Assembly (NCBI RefSeq): GCF_014838825.1
Contig: NZ_JACYMO010000008.1
Coordinates: forward strand, 78,871-142,870
Reading direction: 5' to 3'
DNA: 64,000 bases
Origin: Erwinia persicina
GTDB taxonomy: Bacteria > Pseudomonadota > Gammaproteobacteria > Enterobacterales > Enterobacteriaceae
Shown here: piece after piece, positions 8,975-19,128 of the stretch
Numbering within the stretch: position 1 is the first letter of the stretch
How the letters are laid out: each line of letters opens with the position of its first letter
Notes under the pieces: model-generated
Database searches by the model: none
The model's input: the letters and a program-made list of their open reading frames with translations, nothing else
Told to the model about the DNA's origin: nothing
Program-made: the position numbers and the translations under genes

Positions 8975-9814
8975 ATGAAGCTGTATGCCAGAGATTCTGT
9001 GCTCGACCTTTCGCATCCTCACGTTATGGGGATCCTGAATGTCACCCCTGACTCTTTCTCTGACGGCGGCAAGCATAACGAGTTAATCCAGGCACTGACG
9101 CACGCCAATGAGATGATTAACGCCGGGGCGACGATTATTGATGTGGGTGGCGAGTCAACGCGTCCCGGTGCAGTGGAAGTGAGCGTTGAGCAGGAGCTGG
9201 AGAGGGTTATCCCGGTGGTAGAAGCCATTGCGCAGCGTTTTGAGGTGTGGATTTCAGTCGATACGTCAAAACCGGAAGTGATCCGCGAATCCGCCCGCGT
9301 AGGCGCGCATATCATCAATGATATCCGTTCCCTGCAAGAGCCTGGTGCGCTGGCCGCTGCTGCGGAAACCGGCCTGCCGGTCTGCCTGATGCACATGCAG
9401 GGCGAGCCAAAGACCATGCAGCAGGCACCGCATTACGCGAACATTTTGCGCGATGTGGATAATTTTTTTGTGACGCAAATCGCCCGCTGCGAAGCCGCCG
9501 GGATCAAAAAATCGCAACTGCTGCTCGACCCGGGTTTCGGTTTCGGTAAGAATCTGTCCCACAATTATCAACTGCTGGCGCACCTGGGCGATTATCACCA
9601 CTTTGGTCTGCCGCTGCTGGTCGGTATGTCACGTAAGAGTATGGTGGGCCAGCTCCTGAACGTGGGTCCATCGCACCGCCTGACGGGCAGTCTTGCCTGT
9701 GCGGTAATAGCCGCGATGCAGGGTGCCCATATTCTGCGCGTACACGATGTGAAAGAAACCGTAGAGGCGATGCGTGTCGTCGAAGCCACACAGTCTGCAA
9801 GGGAAGAAAAATAG
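8975..9814 (+). CDS. folP: dihydropteroate synthase FolP
   Basis: Condenses p-aminobenzoate with dihydropterin pyrophosphate in folate synthesis; target of sulfonamides. From the ATG at 8975 there are 279 residues (E. coli 282). Signatures are [15 protein letters not shown], the second motif GGESTRPGA, and the substrate loop [18 protein letters not shown] ribosome-binding site precedes this ATG; the longer frame upstream runs into the ftsH terminator and was rejected. glmM begins one base after the folP stop, so the two are coupled as in E. coli. Confidence 0.96.
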   Translation: MKLYARDSVLDLSHPHVMGILNVTPDSFSDGGKHNELIQALTHANEMINAGATIIDVGGESTRPGAVEVSVEQELERVIPVVEAIAQRFEVWISVDTSKPEVIRESARVGAHIINDIRSLQEPGALAAAAETGLPVCLMHMQGEPKTMQQAPHYANILRDVDNFFVTQIARCEAAGIKKSQLLLDPGFGFGKNLSHNYQLLAHLGDYHHFGLPLLVGMSRKSMVGQLLNVGPSHRLTGSLACAVIAAMQGAHILRVHDVKETVEAMRVVEATQSAREEK

Positions 9815-9815
9815 A

Positions 9816-11150
9816 ATGAGTGAACGTAAATATTTCGGTACAGACGGCATCCGCGGCAAAGTGGGTGAGTCCCCCATCACGCCTGATTTCGTGCTGAAGC
9901 TGGGTTTTGCCGCCGGTAAAGTGCTGGCGCGTCATGGTTCCAAAAAAATTATCATTGGCAAAGACACGCGTATTTCCGGCTATATGCTGGAGTCGGCGCT
10001 TGAAGCTGGTCTGGCGGCCGCCGGCCTGTCGGCGGCGTTCACCGGTCCGATGCCTACCCCTGCGATTGCTTACCTGACCCGCACGTTCCGTGCAGAGGCC
10101 GGTATTGTTATTTCTGCCTCGCACAATCCGTTTGATGATAATGGCATTAAATTCTTCTCTACCGAAGGCACTAAGCTGCCGGATGAAGTGGAGGAGGCGA
10201 TTGAAGCGGAGATGGAAAAACCGATTACCTGCGTGGAGTCTGCTGAACTGGGCAGAGCCAGCCGCATCGTGGATGCCGCCGGGCGTTATATTGAGTTCTG
10301 CAAAGGCACCTTCCCCAGTGAACTGAGCCTGAACGGCCTGAAAATCGTGGTCGACTGTGCCAACGGTGCCACCTATCACATTGCGCCAAACGTGCTGCGT
10401 GAGCTGGGCGCGACGGTGATTGCTATCGGCGTACAGCCGGACGGCATGAATATCAATGAAGGGTGCGGGGCGACCGACCTGCGCCTGCTGCAGGAACGTG
10501 TTCTGGCGGAAAAGGCCGATGTAGGCCTGGCCTACGACGGTGACGGTGACCGCATCATGATGGTGGATCACCTTGGCCATAAAGTCGACGGCGACCAGAT
10601 CCTCTATCTGATCGCCCGTGAAGGCCTGCGTCAGGGCCAGCTGCGCGGTGGTGTGGTGGGAACACTGATGAGTAACATGGGCCTGGAACTGGCGCTGAAA
10701 CAGTTGGGTATTCCGTTTGCCCGGGCGAAAGTGGGCGACCGCTACGTGCTGGAAAAGTTGAAAGAGAAAGGCTGGCGACTGGGGGCTGAAAATTCCGGCC
10801 ATGTGATCCTGCTGGATAAAACCACCACCGGCGACGGAATTGTGGCGGGACTGCAGGTGCTGACGGCGATGGTCCGCAACCATATGAGCCTGCATGACCT
10901 GTGCAGCGGGATGAAACTGCTGCCGCAGATTCTGGTCAACGTGCGCTTCAGCGGCACCCACGATCCGCTGGAAGATGCCACCGTGAAGGCCGTCACGGCA
11001 GACGTCGAAACCGAACTGAAAGGGCGCGGCCGCGTGCTGCTGCGTAAATCCGGTACGGAGCCGCTGATCCGCGTGATGGTGGAGGGGGAAGACGAAGCGC
11101 AGGTCACCGCCCTGGCGCACCGCATCGCCGACGCGGTAAAAGCGGTATAA
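9816..11150 (+). CDS. glmM: phosphoglucosamine mutase GlmM
   Basis: Interconverts glucosamine-6-phosphate and glucosamine-1-phosphate for UDP-GlcNAc, peptidoglycan and LPS synthesis. It has 444 residues (E. coli 445). The phosphoserine loop is ISASHNP with catalytic Ser102, metal loop is [12 protein letters not shown], sugar loop is GAENSGHVI and the phosphate-binding loop is [12 protein letters not shown]. The start at [14 protein letters not shown] follows the folP stop directly. Confidence 0.97.
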   Translation: MSERKYFGTDGIRGKVGESPITPDFVLKLGFAAGKVLARHGSKKIIIGKDTRISGYMLESALEAGLAAAGLSAAFTGPMPTPAIAYLTRTFRAEAGIVISASHNPFDDNGIKFFSTEGTKLPDEVEEAIEAEMEKPITCVESAELGRASRIVDAAGRYIEFCKGTFPSELSLNGLKIVVDCANGATYHIAPNVLRELGATVIAIGVQPDGMNINEGCGATDLRLLQERVLAEKADVGLAYDGDGDRIMMVDHLGHKVDGDQILYLIAREGLRQGQLRGGVVGTLMSNMGLELALKQLGIPFARAKVGDRYVLEKLKEKGWRLGAENSGHVILLDKTTTGDGIVAGLQVLTAMVRNHMSLHDLCSGMKLLPQILVNVRFSGTHDPLEDATVKAVTADVETELKGRGRVLLRKSGTEPLIRVMVEGEDEAQVTALAHRIADAVKAV

Positions 11151-11471
11151 CCCTTTGCAGTAGCGCGAAATAAAACATCGGCCCAGGGCGGGTATAGGAA
11201 GTGTGGACGGTTTTTTTTCCGGTCGTCCATACTTTATTTTCGCGTATCCTTTCCCGGTGACGGGCTGAAAACAGGCTCAACCCGATAGTAAATTCACCAT
11301 TTCGCTGATTTTTTCCTCACTCGGCGAGCGCACATAAAATTGCCCTTGCACGGGCGGACGCCTTTGGTTAGTATTCACACCCGCTTCATAGGCAGGTTGT
11401 GAACTGCTTATTAAGACTAACTGGCTTGATGCTTTTGATGTGCGTGTAACGCACCAGGAACAAGGTTGATT
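11151..11471 (+). promoter_or_regulatory. glmM-secG intergenic region
   Basis: These 321 bases hold no gene. A hairpin at 11204-11229 (TGGACG / CGTCCA with a T-rich loop, then TTTATTTT) may end the glmM transcript. A second small hairpin near 11341-11354 (GCCC / GGGC) lies in the secG leader. The secG promoter should be here, but I could not fix -35 and -10 boxes with confidence. Confidence 0.45.
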
Positions 11472-11804
11472 ATGTACGAAGCTCTTTTAGTAGTTTTCCT
11501 TATTGTGGCAATCGGCCTTGTGGGTCTGATCATGCTTCAGCAAGGTAAAGGCGCTGATATGGGAGCATCATTTGGTGCAGGCGCTTCTGGTACGCTGTTC
11601 GGTTCTAACGGTTCTGGTAACTTCATGACCCGTATGACTGCAGTGCTGGCGACCCTGTTCTTCATTATCAGTCTGGTTCTGGGTAACATCAACAGCAACA
11701 AAACCCAGAAAGGAAGCGAGTGGGAAAACCTGACTCAGCCAGCACAGTCTCAACAGACTTCGCCTGCTAAACCGGCAGCGCCGGGCAGCGATATCCCGCA
11801 GTAA
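11472..11804 (+). CDS. secG: protein-export membrane protein SecG
   Basis: Auxiliary subunit of the SecYEG translocon in the inner membrane. At 110 residues it equals the E. coli length. Two membrane helices are visible, about 2-21 (YEALLVVFLIVAIGLVGLIM) and 53-71 (MTRMTAVLATLFFIISLVL), joined by the conserved glycine-rich loop GADMGASFGAGASGTLFGS. The tail is polar (QSQQTSPAKPAAP). The in-frame TTG two codons earlier is less likely than this ATG. A leucine tRNA gene follows 73 bases downstream. Confidence 0.96.
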   Translation: MYEALLVVFLIVAIGLVGLIMLQQGKGADMGASFGAGASGTLFGSNGSGNFMTRMTAVLATLFFIISLVLGNINSNKTQKGSEWENLTQPAQSQQTSPAKPAAPGSDIPQ

Positions 11805-11877
11805 GCAGTACAGTACCTCAGCAGTACAAGCAGTAATGATTTCGACGCGACAGAAATAAAATAGTCGCCTCTTTAGT

Positions 11878-11964
11878 GCCGTGGTGGTGGAATTGGTAGA
11901 CACGCTACCTTGAGGTGGTAGTGCCCGCATGGGCTTACGGGTTCAAGTCCCGTCCTCGGTACCA
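11878..11964 (+). tRNA. leuU: tRNA-Leu (anticodon GAG)
   Basis: An 87-base class II tRNA with encoded CCA. D arm, long variable arm (TGCCCGCATGGGCTT) and T loop GTTCAAGTC are normal; the anticodon GAG is at 11912-11914. The sequence follows E. coli leuU closely. The acceptor stem reads GCCGTGG against CCTCGGT, so pair 5-68 is U-U instead of the A-U of E. coli leuU. It may be charged normally, be a variant allele, or be a base error. Confidence 0.95.
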
Positions 11965-12012
11965 AATCTCAGTTGTGCTTGCAAATTCTGCAAGTTTTGC
12001 GTAGTATTCGGA

Positions 12013-12089
<77 letters not shown>

Positions 12090-12204
12090 CTTTCCCTTAG
12101 AGTTCTTTTTCAAATAAACTGTATACATCACATAGGTATCTCAGTTGATTTTGAAAAAAATTCTCTTGGATTGTGCCGAGCCGCCGACGGCGGTGTACAG
12201 GGTC

Positions 12205-12298
12205 CAGTCGCACTAAGCCCCGATATTTCGGGGTTTTTTGTTATCAGGAAGCAGCATCACTGGGCTATAGGCCCTTTTTTTACGTCTTGGGGGTGGGA
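12205..12298 (+). ncRNA. rimP leader with metY terminator
   Basis: Two terminator-like hairpins occur before rimP. The first, 12217-12239 (GCCCCGA / TCGGGGT then six T), ends the tRNA transcript. The second, 12262-12281 (GGGC / GCCC then a T run), stands just before the rimP start. Enterobacteria carry a described rimP-leader element (putative attenuator) in this position. Partial read-through would couple the tRNA and the nusA operon. Confidence 0.65.
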
Positions 12299-12751
12299 TT
12301 GTCCACATTAGAGCAAAAATTAACAGAGCTGATCTCAGCACCGGTAGAAGCGCTAGGCTACGAACTGGTTGGTATTGAGTTTGTACGCGGTCGCACATCC
12401 ACCTTGCGCATCTATATTGATAGTGAAGATGGCATCAATGTTGATGATTGCGCTGATGTGAGTCACCAGGTCAGTGCGGTATTCGACGTCGAAGACCCGA
12501 TTACCGTGGCTTATAACCTCGAAGTTTCCTCGCCTGGTCTTGACCGCCCGATGTTTACCGCAGAACATTATGTACGTTTTACTGGCGAAGAAGTGAGCCT
12601 GGTGCTGCGTATGGCGGTCCAGAACCGTCGCAAATGGCAGGGTATCATTAAGTCTGTTGAAGGCGAGATGATTACTGTTGCCGTTGAGGGTAACGACGAA
12701 GTGTTCGCGCTGAGTAACATCCAGAAGGCGAACCTGGTTCCCCACTTTTAA
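12299..12751 (+). CDS. rimP: ribosome maturation factor RimP
   Basis: Needed for maturation of the 30S ribosomal subunit. With the TTG at 12299 it has 150 residues, the E. coli length ([27 protein letters not shown] at the start, [11 protein letters not shown] at the end). An in-frame GTG two codons earlier at 12293 is another possible start; the longer open frame runs back through the leader hairpins and is not credible. It is the first protein gene of rimP-nusA-infB-rbfA-truB. Confidence 0.93.
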   Translation: MSTLEQKLTELISAPVEALGYELVGIEFVRGRTSTLRIYIDSEDGINVDDCADVSHQVSAVFDVEDPITVAYNLEVSSPGLDRPMFTAEHYVRFTGEEVSLVLRMAVQNRRKWQGIIKSVEGEMITVAVEGNDEVFALSNIQKANLVPHF

Positions 12752-12775
12752 AAGTCCGGATTGAGGCATACCAGG

Positions 12776-14281
12776 ATGAACAAAGAAATCTTAGCTGTTG
12801 TAGAAGCGGTCTCTAATGAGAAGTCCCTCCCACGCGAGAAGATTTTCGAAGCGCTGGAGAGCGCGCTGGCCACAGCCACCAAGAAAAAATACGAGCAGGA
12901 AATTGACGTTCGCGTCAGTATCGATCGCAAAAGTGGCGACTTCGATACCTTCCGTCGTTGGCTGATTGTGGACGAAGTGACGATGCCGACGCGTGAAATC
13001 ACGCTGGAAGCCGCCGTCTACGAAGATGAATCACTGGGCCTGGGTGGCTTTGTTGAAGACCAGATCGAATCTGTCACCTTTGACCGTATTACCACGCAGA
13101 CTGCCAAGCAGGTTATCGTACAGAAAGTTCGTGAAGCTGAGCGCGCGATGGTCGTCGATCAGTTCCGCGAGCAGGAAGGCGAAATCATCACTGGCGTGGT
13201 GAAGAAAGTAAACCGCGATAATATCTCGCTCGAAGTCCGACCAAACGATGGTTCTAATACCAACGCAGAAGCCGTGATCATTCGCGAAGATATGTTGCCG
13301 CGTGAAAACTTCCGTCCGGGTGACCGTATCCGTGGCGTGCTGTATGCTGTGCGCCCTGAAGCGCGTGGTGCTCAGCTGTTCGTCAGCCGTTCCAAACCGG
13401 AAATGCTGATCGAATTGTTCCGCATTGAAGTGCCGGAAATTGCCGAAGAAGTACTTGAAATTAAAGCCGCTGCGCGCGATCCAGGCTCCCGAGCCAAAAT
13501 CGCTGTGAAAACCAACGACAAGCGTATCGACCCGGTCGGTGCTTGCGTAGGTATGCGTGGTGCGCGTGTTCAGGCGGTATCCAGTGAGCTGGGTGGCGAG
13601 CGTATTGATATCGTGCTGTGGGATGATAATCCTGCTCAGTTCGTGATCAACGCAATGGCCCCGGCGGATGTCGCCTCTATCGTGGTGGATGAAGATAATC
13701 ACACCATGGATATCGCAGTAGAAGCCGGTAATCTGGCTCAGGCGATCGGCCGTAATGGCCAAAACGTGCGTCTGGCTTCACAGTTAAGTGGCTGGGAGCT
13801 AAACGTGATGACGGTCGACGACCTGCAGGCCAAGCATCAGGCTGAAGCTCATGCTGCCATCGACGTCTTTACCAAACATCTCGATATCGACGAAGACTTC
13901 GCTACCGTTCTGGTCGAAGAGGGCTTCTCTTCCCTGGAAGAGCTGGCTTATGTGCCGATTAACGAGCTGCTGGAAATCGACGGTCTTGATGAAGAGACAG
14001 TAGAAGCGTTGCGCGACCGAGCTAAAAACGCGTTAACCACCCTGGCACTGGCCAAGGAAGAGAGCCTCGGCGACAGCCAACCAGCGGAAGATTTACTGAA
14101 CCTGGAAGGTCTGGAGCGCGAGATGGCCTACAAGCTGGCAGCTAAAGGCGTACGTACGCTGGAAGATCTTGCCGAGCAGGGTGTGGACGATCTGTCAGAT
14201 ATTGAGGGCCTGAACGATGAACGGGCTGGTGAGCTGATTATGGCTGCACGAAATATTTGTTGGTTCGGCGACGACGCGTAA
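12776..14281 (+). CDS. nusA: transcription termination/antitermination factor NusA
   Basis: RNA polymerase-binding factor that affects pausing, intrinsic termination and lambda N or rRNA antitermination. The 501 residues (E. coli 495) fold as the N-terminal polymerase-binding domain (about 1-130), S1 domain (about 135-200), KH1 and KH2 ([12 protein letters not shown] and [12 protein letters not shown]) and two C-terminal acidic repeats typical of enterobacteria (each ends in a helix-hairpin-helix such as [16 protein letters not shown] and [16 protein letters not shown]). The ATG at 12776 follows a GAGG; it lies 24 bases after rimP. Confidence 0.97.
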   Translation: MNKEILAVVEAVSNEKSLPREKIFEALESALATATKKKYEQEIDVRVSIDRKSGDFDTFRRWLIVDEVTMPTREITLEAAVYEDESLGLGGFVEDQIESVTFDRITTQTAKQVIVQKVREAERAMVVDQFREQEGEIITGVVKKVNRDNISLEVRPNDGSNTNAEAVIIREDMLPRENFRPGDRIRGVLYAVRPEARGAQLFVSRSKPEMLIELFRIEVPEIAEEVLEIKAAARDPGSRAKIAVKTNDKRIDPVGACVGMRGARVQAVSSELGGERIDIVLWDDNPAQFVINAMAPADVASIVVDEDNHTMDIAVEAGNLAQAIGRNGQNVRLASQLSGWELNVMTVDDLQAKHQAEAHAAIDVFTKHLDIDEDFATVLVEEGFSSLEELAYVPINELLEIDGLDEETVEALRDRAKNALTTLALAKEESLGDSQPAEDLLNLEGLEREMAYKLAAKGVRTLEDLAEQGVDDLSDIEGLNDERAGELIMAARNICWFGDDA

Positions 14282-14305
14282 TAAACTGTAGCAGGAAGGA
14301 ACAGC

Positions 14306-16999
14306 ATGACGACAGATGTAACCGTAAAATCGCTGGCCGCAGAGATTCAGACACCGGTAGAACGCCTGGTACAGCAATTTGCTGACGCAGGGATCCAAAA
14401 GTCTGAAACCGACTCTGTTACCCAGCACGAAAAAGAGACATTGCTGACCCATCTGAACCGCGAACATGGCGGTGGATCTGGTAAGCTTACTCTGCAGCGC
14501 AAAACGCGCAGCACCTTGAATGTTCCAGGCACCGGGGGCAAAAGTAAGTCGGTGCAAATCGAAGTCCGCAAAAAACGCACTTATGTAAAAGGCGATCCGG
14601 CAGATGCTGAACAGGCAGAAGCGGAAGCCCAGGCAGAGCGTGAAGCGGAAGAACTGGCTCGTCGCGAGGCTGAAGAACAGGCCCAGCGCGCAGCTCAAGA
14701 CAAAGCAAAGCGTGAAGCCGAGGAGCAGGCCAAGCGTGAGGCAGCTGATAAAGCCAAACGTGAAGCGGCGGAAAAAGATAAAGTGAGCAATCAACATACC
14801 GACGAAATGACCCGGGCCTCTCAGTCCGATAAAGCCCGCCGCGAAGCGGAATCGGCTGAACTGAAGCGTAAAGCGGAAGAAGAAGCGCGTCGCAAGATCG
14901 AAGAAGAAGCGAAGCGCGTAGCCGAAGAGGCACGTAAAATGGCGGAAGAGAAAGGCGAAGAGTGGACACAGGTTAAAGAAGTCGAAGACACTTCTGATTA
15001 TCACGTGACCACTTCAACTCATGCTCGTGCAGCAGAAGACGAAAATGACGCGCAGGTCGAAGGTGACCGCCGTACACGTACTGCTGTTCGTCCGGCTAAA
15101 GCCCCGGTTCGCAAGAAAGGCAACAAGCATTCTGAAGCGAAAACTGACCGTGAAGAAGCGCGTGCGCAGGTTCGCGGCGGTAAAGGCGGCAAGCGCAAGC
15201 CAAGCACCCTGCAGCAGGGCTTCAATAAGCCAGCACAGGCGGTTAACCGTGACGTGATTATCGGTGAGACTGTCACCGTAGCGGAACTGGCTAACAAGAT
15301 GGCGGTGAAAGGTTCCCAGGTCATCAAAGCGATGATGAAAATGGGCGCCATGGCCACCATCAACCAGGTCATCGACCAGGAAACTGCTCAGATGGTCGCG
15401 GAAGAAATGGGTCACAAAGTGACACTGCGCCGCGAAAACGAGCTGGAAGAAGCGGTCATGAGCGACCGTGATACCGATGCTGTGCATGAGTCTCGTGCAC
15501 CGGTCGTGACCATCATGGGTCACGTTGACCACGGTAAAACCTCCCTGCTGGACTACATTCGCTCCACGAAAGTCGCCTCTGGCGAAGCGGGCGGCATTAC
15601 CCAGCACATCGGTGCCTACCACGTTGAAACTGACAACGGTATGGTGACCTTCCTGGATACCCCAGGCCACGCCGCGTTTACCTCAATGCGTGCTCGTGGT
15701 GCTCAGGCAACGGATATCGTTATCCTGGTTGTTGCTGCAGACGATGGCGTGATGCCACAGACTATCGAAGCGATCCAGCATGCGAAAGCGGCCAAAGTGC
15801 CGGTTGTCGTGGCGGTGAACAAATGCGATAAGCCTGATGCCGATCCAGACCGTGTTAAAACTGAACTGACTCAGTACGGGATTATCCCGGAAGAGTGGGG
15901 CGGCGAAAACATGTTCGTCAGCGTTTCAGCGAAAGTCGGTACCGGTATTGATGACCTGCTGAACGCTATCCTGCTGCAGGCGGAAGTGCTGGAACTGAGC
16001 GCTGTTCGTCAGGGTATGGCAAGCGGTGTGGTAATCGAATCCTTCCTGGATAAAGGTCGTGGTCCGGTCGCAACAGTTCTGGTTCGTGAAGGTACGCTGA
16101 ATAAAGGCGATATCGTTCTGTGTGGCTTCGAATACGGCCGTGTGCGTGCGATGCGTGACGAGATGGGCCGCGAAGTGATGACTGCCGGTCCTTCTATTCC
16201 GGTTGAGATCCTCGGTCTGTCCGGTGTTCCGGCAGCGGGTGATGAAGCGACCGTCGTACGTGACGAGAAGAAAGCGCGTGAAGTGGCACTGTATCGTCAG
16301 GGCAAATTCCGTGAAGTTAAGCTGGCACGTCAGCAAAAATCTAAGCTGGAGAACATGTTTGCGAACATGACTGAAGGCGAAGTTTCCGAGCTGAACATCG
16401 TGCTGAAAGCTGACGTACAGGGTTCTGTCGAAGCTATCTCCGAGTCACTGCTGAAGCTTTCTACTGATGAAGTAAAAGTGAAAATCATCGGTTCCGGCGT
16501 AGGTGGTATTACTGAAACCGACGCGACGCTGGCTGCAGCTTCTAACGCCATCCTGGTGGGCTTCAACGTGCGTGCTGATGCTTCAGCGCGCCGCGTGATC
16601 GACTCAGAAAGCCTGGATCTGCGTTACTACTCCGTCATCTATAATCTGATTGACGAAGTGAAAGCCGCGATGAGCGGGATGCTGGCACCAGAGTACAAAC
16701 AGCAGATCATCGGTCTGGCAGCGGTACGTGACGTGTTCAAATCACCGAAATTTGGTGCCATCGCCGGTTGTATGGTGACGGAAGGTAATATCAAACGTCA
16801 CAACCCAATCCGTGTTCTGCGTGACAACGTGGTGATCTACGAAGGCGAGCTGGAATCTCTGCGCCGCTTCAAAGATGACGTTAACGAAGTCCGTAACGGC
16901 ATGGAATGTGGTATCGGCGTGAAGAACTACAACGATGTGCGTGTTGGCGATATGATCGAAGTCTTCGAAATTATCGAAATCCAGCGCACCATCGACTAA
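14306..16999 (+). CDS. infB: translation initiation factor IF-2
   Basis: GTPase that brings fMet-tRNA to the 30S subunit and promotes subunit joining. It is 897 residues (E. coli 890). There is an N-terminal domain, a long highly charged coiled coil of Glu, Lys, Arg and Ala (about 90-220), the linker domain, then the G domain with GHVDHGKT at 405-412, DTPGH and NKCD, and domains II-IV. As in E. coli, internal starts for the shorter forms seem to be kept: GTG at 14783 (codon 160, VSNQ) and ATG at 14807 (codon 168). It follows nusA by 24 bases in the same operon. Confidence 0.97.
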   Translation: MTTDVTVKSLAAEIQTPVERLVQQFADAGIQKSETDSVTQHEKETLLTHLNREHGGGSGKLTLQRKTRSTLNVPGTGGKSKSVQIEVRKKRTYVKGDPADAEQAEAEAQAEREAEELARREAEEQAQRAAQDKAKREAEEQAKREAADKAKREAAEKDKVSNQHTDEMTRASQSDKARREAESAELKRKAEEEARRKIEEEAKRVAEEARKMAEEKGEEWTQVKEVEDTSDYHVTTSTHARAAEDENDAQVEGDRRTRTAVRPAKAPVRKKGNKHSEAKTDREEARAQVRGGKGGKRKPSTLQQGFNKPAQAVNRDVIIGETVTVAELANKMAVKGSQVIKAMMKMGAMATINQVIDQETAQMVAEEMGHKVTLRRENELEEAVMSDRDTDAVHESRAPVVTIMGHVDHGKTSLLDYIRSTKVASGEAGGITQHIGAYHVETDNGMVTFLDTPGHAAFTSMRARGAQATDIVILVVAADDGVMPQTIEAIQHAKAAKVPVVVAVNKCDKPDADPDRVKTELTQYGIIPEEWGGENMFVSVSAKVGTGIDDLLNAILLQAEVLELSAVRQGMASGVVIESFLDKGRGPVATVLVREGTLNKGDIVLCGFEYGRVRAMRDEMGREVMTAGPSIPVEILGLSGVPAAGDEATVVRDEKKAREVALYRQGKFREVKLARQQKSKLENMFANMTEGEVSELNIVLKADVQGSVEAISESLLKLSTDEVKVKIIGSGVGGITETDATLAAASNAILVGFNVRADASARRVIDSESLDLRYYSVIYNLIDEVKAAMSGMLAPEYKQQIIGLAAVRDVFKSPKFGAIAGCMVTEGNIKRHNPIRVLRDNVVIYEGELESLRRFKDDVNEVRNGMECGIGVKNYNDVRVGDMIEVFEIIEIQRTID

Positions 17000-17027
17000 G
17001 TCGACGTCCGCAATCAACAACACTAAT

Positions 17028-17055
17028 TTGGGAGGCTTCTGGCCTCCCAATCTTT
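17028..17055 (+). terminator. hairpin between infB and rbfA
   Basis: Stem TTGGGAGG / CCTCCCAA with a 7-base loop followed by TCTTTT. It sits in the 74-base gap inside the operon, so it likely attenuates or stabilises rather than fully terminates. Confidence 0.6.
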
Positions 17056-17073
17056 TATAAGAGAGATAAAATT

Positions 17074-17499
17074 ATGGCGAAAGAATTCGGTCGCCCGCAG
17101 CGTGTTTCTCAGGAACTGCAAAAAGAGATCGCCATGATCCTGCAGCGTGAGATTAAAGACCCGCGCCTGGGCATGATGGTAACGGTTTCCGGTGTGGATG
17201 TGTCACGTGACCTGGCCTACGCCAAAGTGTTCGTGACCTTCCTGAACGATAAAGACGAAGAAGCTATCAAAGGCGGCCTGCGTGCCCTCGGTGATGCGGC
17301 TGGCTATATCCGCTCCCTTCTCGGCAAAGCGATGCGCCTGCGTATCGTGCCTGAGCTGACGTTTTTCTACGACAACTCACTGGTTGAAGGGATGCGCATG
17401 TCTAACCTGGTAACGAACGTGGTCAGAAATGACGAAGAGCGTCGTGGCCCGGTTGAAGATGGCCAGGAAGAGAACCAGGAAGAAGGCAAAGCAGAGTAA
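17074..17499 (+). CDS. rbfA: 30S ribosome-binding factor RbfA
   Basis: Cold-shock assembly factor that acts on the 5' helix of 16S rRNA late in 30S maturation. From the ATG at 17074 it has 141 residues (E. coli 133), with the KH-type core [24 protein letters not shown] and [14 protein letters not shown] Glu-rich tail ([14 protein letters not shown]) accounts for the extra length. The last A of its stop codon overlaps the truB ATG, giving translational coupling. Confidence 0.96.
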   Translation: MAKEFGRPQRVSQELQKEIAMILQREIKDPRLGMMVTVSGVDVSRDLAYAKVFVTFLNDKDEEAIKGGLRALGDAAGYIRSLLGKAMRLRIVPELTFFYDNSLVEGMRMSNLVTNVVRNDEERRGPVEDGQEENQEEGKAE

Positions 17500-18443
17500 T
17501 GAGTCGTCCTCGTCGTCGCGGTCGTGATATCCATGGCGTTCTGTTGCTGGACAAGCCTGGCGGTTTGTCCTCCAACGACGCGCTGCAGAAAGTCAAACGC
17601 CTGTATAACGCCAATCGCGCGGGCCACACCGGCGCGCTCGATCCTCTGGCGACCGGCATGCTGCCGATCTGTTTGGGTGAAGCGACCAAGTTTTCCCAGT
17701 ATCTGCTGGAATCGGACAAGCGTTATCGGGTCATTGCCCGTCTCGGGCAGCGCACCGATACCTCCGATGCCGATGGGGTGATTGTCAGCGAGCGTCCGGT
17801 CGCGTTCAGTGCCGAGACGCTGGCGCAGGCGCTGGACAGTTTCCGCGGTGAAACGCAGCAGATCCCGTCCATGTATTCAGCGCTGAAATACCAGGGCCGC
17901 AAGCTGTACGAATATGCCCGTGAAGGCATCGAAGTGCCGCGCGAGTCGCGCAGTATCACGGTCTATGAACTGCTGTTTATTCGTCACGAAGGCCATGAGC
18001 TTGAGCTGGAAATCCATGTCTCAAAAGGCACTTACATTCGCACTATCATTGACGATCTTGGTGAAAAGCTGGGCTGCGGTGCGCACGTCACCTACCTGCG
18101 CCGTTTGCAGGTAGCCACGTATCCCATTGAAAAAATGGTGACGCTGGAACAGCTTAATGCCCTGACGGAAGAGGCTCACCGTAGCGAGCAGTCACCTGCC
18201 GACCTGCTGGACGCACTGCTGATGCCAATGGACAGTCCGGCGGCAGAGTATCCCGTGGTGAATCTGCTGAGTGCTGTCGCGGCTTACTTTAAGCAGGGCA
18301 TGCCGGTACAGGTTGCAGGGGCCCCCGCCAGCGGACTGGTGCGGGTAACGGAAGGCGAGGAGCAGAAGTTTATCGGTATGGCGGAAATCGCCGACGATGG
18401 ACGCGTTGCCCCGCGCCGGCTGGTTGTAGAATATTTCGACTAG
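17499..18443 (+). CDS. truB: tRNA pseudouridine(55) synthase TruB
   Basis: Makes pseudouridine 55 in the T loop of tRNAs. It is 314 residues, like E. coli. Catalytic Asp48 lies in [12 protein letters not shown]; other motifs are [16 protein letters not shown] (motif with the base-stacking Tyr) and [14 protein letters not shown]. The C-terminal PUA domain covers about 250-314 ([15 protein letters not shown] to [11 protein letters not shown]). It closes the operon; rpsO starts 107 bases downstream and usually has its own promoter. Confidence 0.97.
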   Translation: MSRPRRRGRDIHGVLLLDKPGGLSSNDALQKVKRLYNANRAGHTGALDPLATGMLPICLGEATKFSQYLLESDKRYRVIARLGQRTDTSDADGVIVSERPVAFSAETLAQALDSFRGETQQIPSMYSALKYQGRKLYEYAREGIEVPRESRSITVYELLFIRHEGHELELEIHVSKGTYIRTIIDDLGEKLGCGAHVTYLRRLQVATYPIEKMVTLEQLNALTEEAHRSEQSPADLLDALLMPMDSPAAEYPVVNLLSAVAAYFKQGMPVQVAGAPASGLVRVTEGEEQKFIGMAEIADDGRVAPRRLVVEYFD

Positions 18444-18550
18444 CTATTTGCGCTTAAGTAGCGCGAAGAGTAGAATGGCGCGGCTTTACACTGGGTTGCT
18501 GAATTAGAGATCGGCGCCTGTACATTTATCTTAATTTTTGGAGTTGTCTC

Positions 18551-18820
18551 ATGTCTCTAAGTGTTGAAACTAAAGCACAGATCGTTGCTGATTTCGGTCG
18601 TGGCGCAAACGACAGTGGTTCTACTGAAGTTCAGGTTGCACTGCTGACCGCGCAGATTACTCATCTGCAGGGTCACTTCTCTGAGCACAAGAAAGACCAC
18701 CACAGCCGTCGTGGCCTGCTGCGCATGGTATCCCAGCGTCGTAAGCTGCTGGATTACCTGAAGCGTAAAGACGTTGCACGCTACACCAGCCTGATCGAAC
18801 GTCTGGGTCTGCGTCGCTAA
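18551..18820 (+). CDS. rpsO: 30S ribosomal protein S15
   Basis: Binds the central domain of 16S rRNA early in 30S assembly. The 89 residues match the E. coli length, with signatures [48 protein letters not shown] and [12 protein letters not shown]. In E. coli S15 represses its own translation through a pseudoknot over the start site; the leader is similar in size, but I did not model the fold. A strong terminator follows. Confidence 0.97.
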   Translation: MSLSVETKAQIVADFGRGANDSGSTEVQVALLTAQITHLQGHFSEHKKDHHSRRGLLRMVSQRRKLLDYLKRKDVARYTSLIERLGLRR

Positions 18821-18904
18821 GTCTTACAGGTTGTCCCGCCACGGTTTCGGATCTTCTGAAAGTGTAAGTGGGTCATCGGACAACCTGGTGCGAGTTTCGC
18901 TGGA

Positions 18905-18929
18905 AAGGGGCCTTTAAGGCCCCTTTTTT
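18905..18929 (+). terminator. rho-independent terminator after rpsO
   Basis: Stem AAGGGGCC / GGCCCCTT with a 4-base loop, then a T run, 84 bases after rpsO. Read-through towards pnp is known in E. coli at this spot. Confidence 0.9.
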
Positions 18930-19000
18930 CAAGCAAGCGGCAGCAATTACACGCAAACTATTGTATTGTTGCTGAGTGTGATCTTCAGTTGCAGACGTTC

Positions 19001-19056
19001 GCGCGGCTAATGAGAGGCTTTATCCCATCTGGGGTTAGGGTTGTCATTAGTCGCGA
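19001..19056 (+). promoter_or_regulatory. pnp: pnp leader hairpin (RNase III site type)
   Basis: Arms CGCGGCTAATGA (19002-19013) and TCATTAGTCGCG (19044-19055) pair over 12 bases with one G-U, enclosing a second stem. The same structure in E. coli is cut by RNase III, after which PNPase represses its own translation. It is about 75 bases before the pnp start. The 308-base rpsO-pnp gap holds this, the rpsO terminator and presumably the pnp promoter. Confidence 0.8.
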
Positions 19057-19128
19057 GGATGCAAAATGAAGATTAAATATCCACGGTCGGTATAAAAAAC
19101 TACCGGCCCTGAAGTTAAGGAACTAATT

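Noticed and set aside
9504..11120. A 538-codon minus-strand frame opposite folP-glmM
   Set aside because: Fully antisense to two conserved genes; its His/Gln-rich translation is typical of a mirror frame in GC-rich DNA.
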